A stretch of 5,479 nucleotides of DNA from Gammaproteobacteria bacterium (GTDB lineage: Bacteria; Pseudomonadota; Gammaproteobacteria; HK1): contig JABDQX010000403.1 of the NCBI GenBank assembly GCA_013042035.1, positions 1 to 5,479 on the forward strand, written 5' to 3'. The translations under genes were made by a program, and so were the position numbers. The first letter of the stretch is position 1. Each line of letters opens with the position of its first letter. Below are positions 5,479 to 5,479 of this stretch, in pieces. The notes beneath the pieces were generated by a model that saw only the letters and a list, made by a program, of their open reading frames with translations, was not told the DNA's origin and did not search any database.

Positions 5479-5479
5479 T

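Noticed and set aside
1..5479. CRISPR array, insertion sequence or phage genes
   Set aside because: No regularly spaced direct repeats, transposase, integrase or phage motif was seen; the coding genes are all conserved housekeeping or respiratory types.

Overview
The window looks like a conserved housekeeping segment of a gammaproteobacterial chromosome. The start carries the end of the macromolecular-synthesis operon (dnaG then rpoD). The RpoD protein matches the enterobacterial/pseudomonad primary sigma factor almost residue for residue from region 2 to region 4. The oligoribonuclease is of the gammaproteobacterial type. Moderate base composition and a small periplasmic c-type cytochrome beside orn suggest a respiring, non-enteric lineage; I cannot place it below class level from sequence alone.

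Layout. Positions 1-1042 are the 3' two-thirds or so of dnaG (primase), whose 5' end lies outside the window. Positions 1100-3076 are rpoD, with an unusually long acidic insert in the non-conserved region. A 130-base gap (3077-3206) with one candidate promoter leads to a tRNA gene with anticodon CAT (3207-3283). Its C4-G69 and C5-G68 pairs point to the minor isoleucine tRNA (tRNA-Ile2) rather than methionine. A strong intrinsic terminator follows at 3289-3317. hemH (ferrochelatase) runs to 4387. It converges, with a 15-base gap, on a minus-strand gene for a small secreted cytochrome c (4403-4729). That gene is divergent from orn (4769-5311), with 39 bases between the two start codons. The rest of the window (5312-5479) is non-coding and is almost entirely one 158-base imperfect palindrome (5321-5478), probably a dispersed intergenic repeat or small non-autonomous element.

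How the genes relate. dnaG and rpoD are co-oriented and close, as in the classical operon linking replication priming to transcription initiation. The tRNA has its own terminator and is probably a separate unit. hemH makes protoheme, and its convergent neighbour is a protein that needs covalently attached heme, so the two share a heme theme although they are transcribed toward each other. Orn degrades the shortest RNA fragments.

No clearly new multi-gene system is visible. The items most worth following up are the long palindrome after orn, the Met-less cytochrome, the palindrome that pairs the stop codons of hemH and the cytochrome gene, the RpoD acidic expansion with its tandem repeat, and the uncertain hemH start next to the tRNA terminator.
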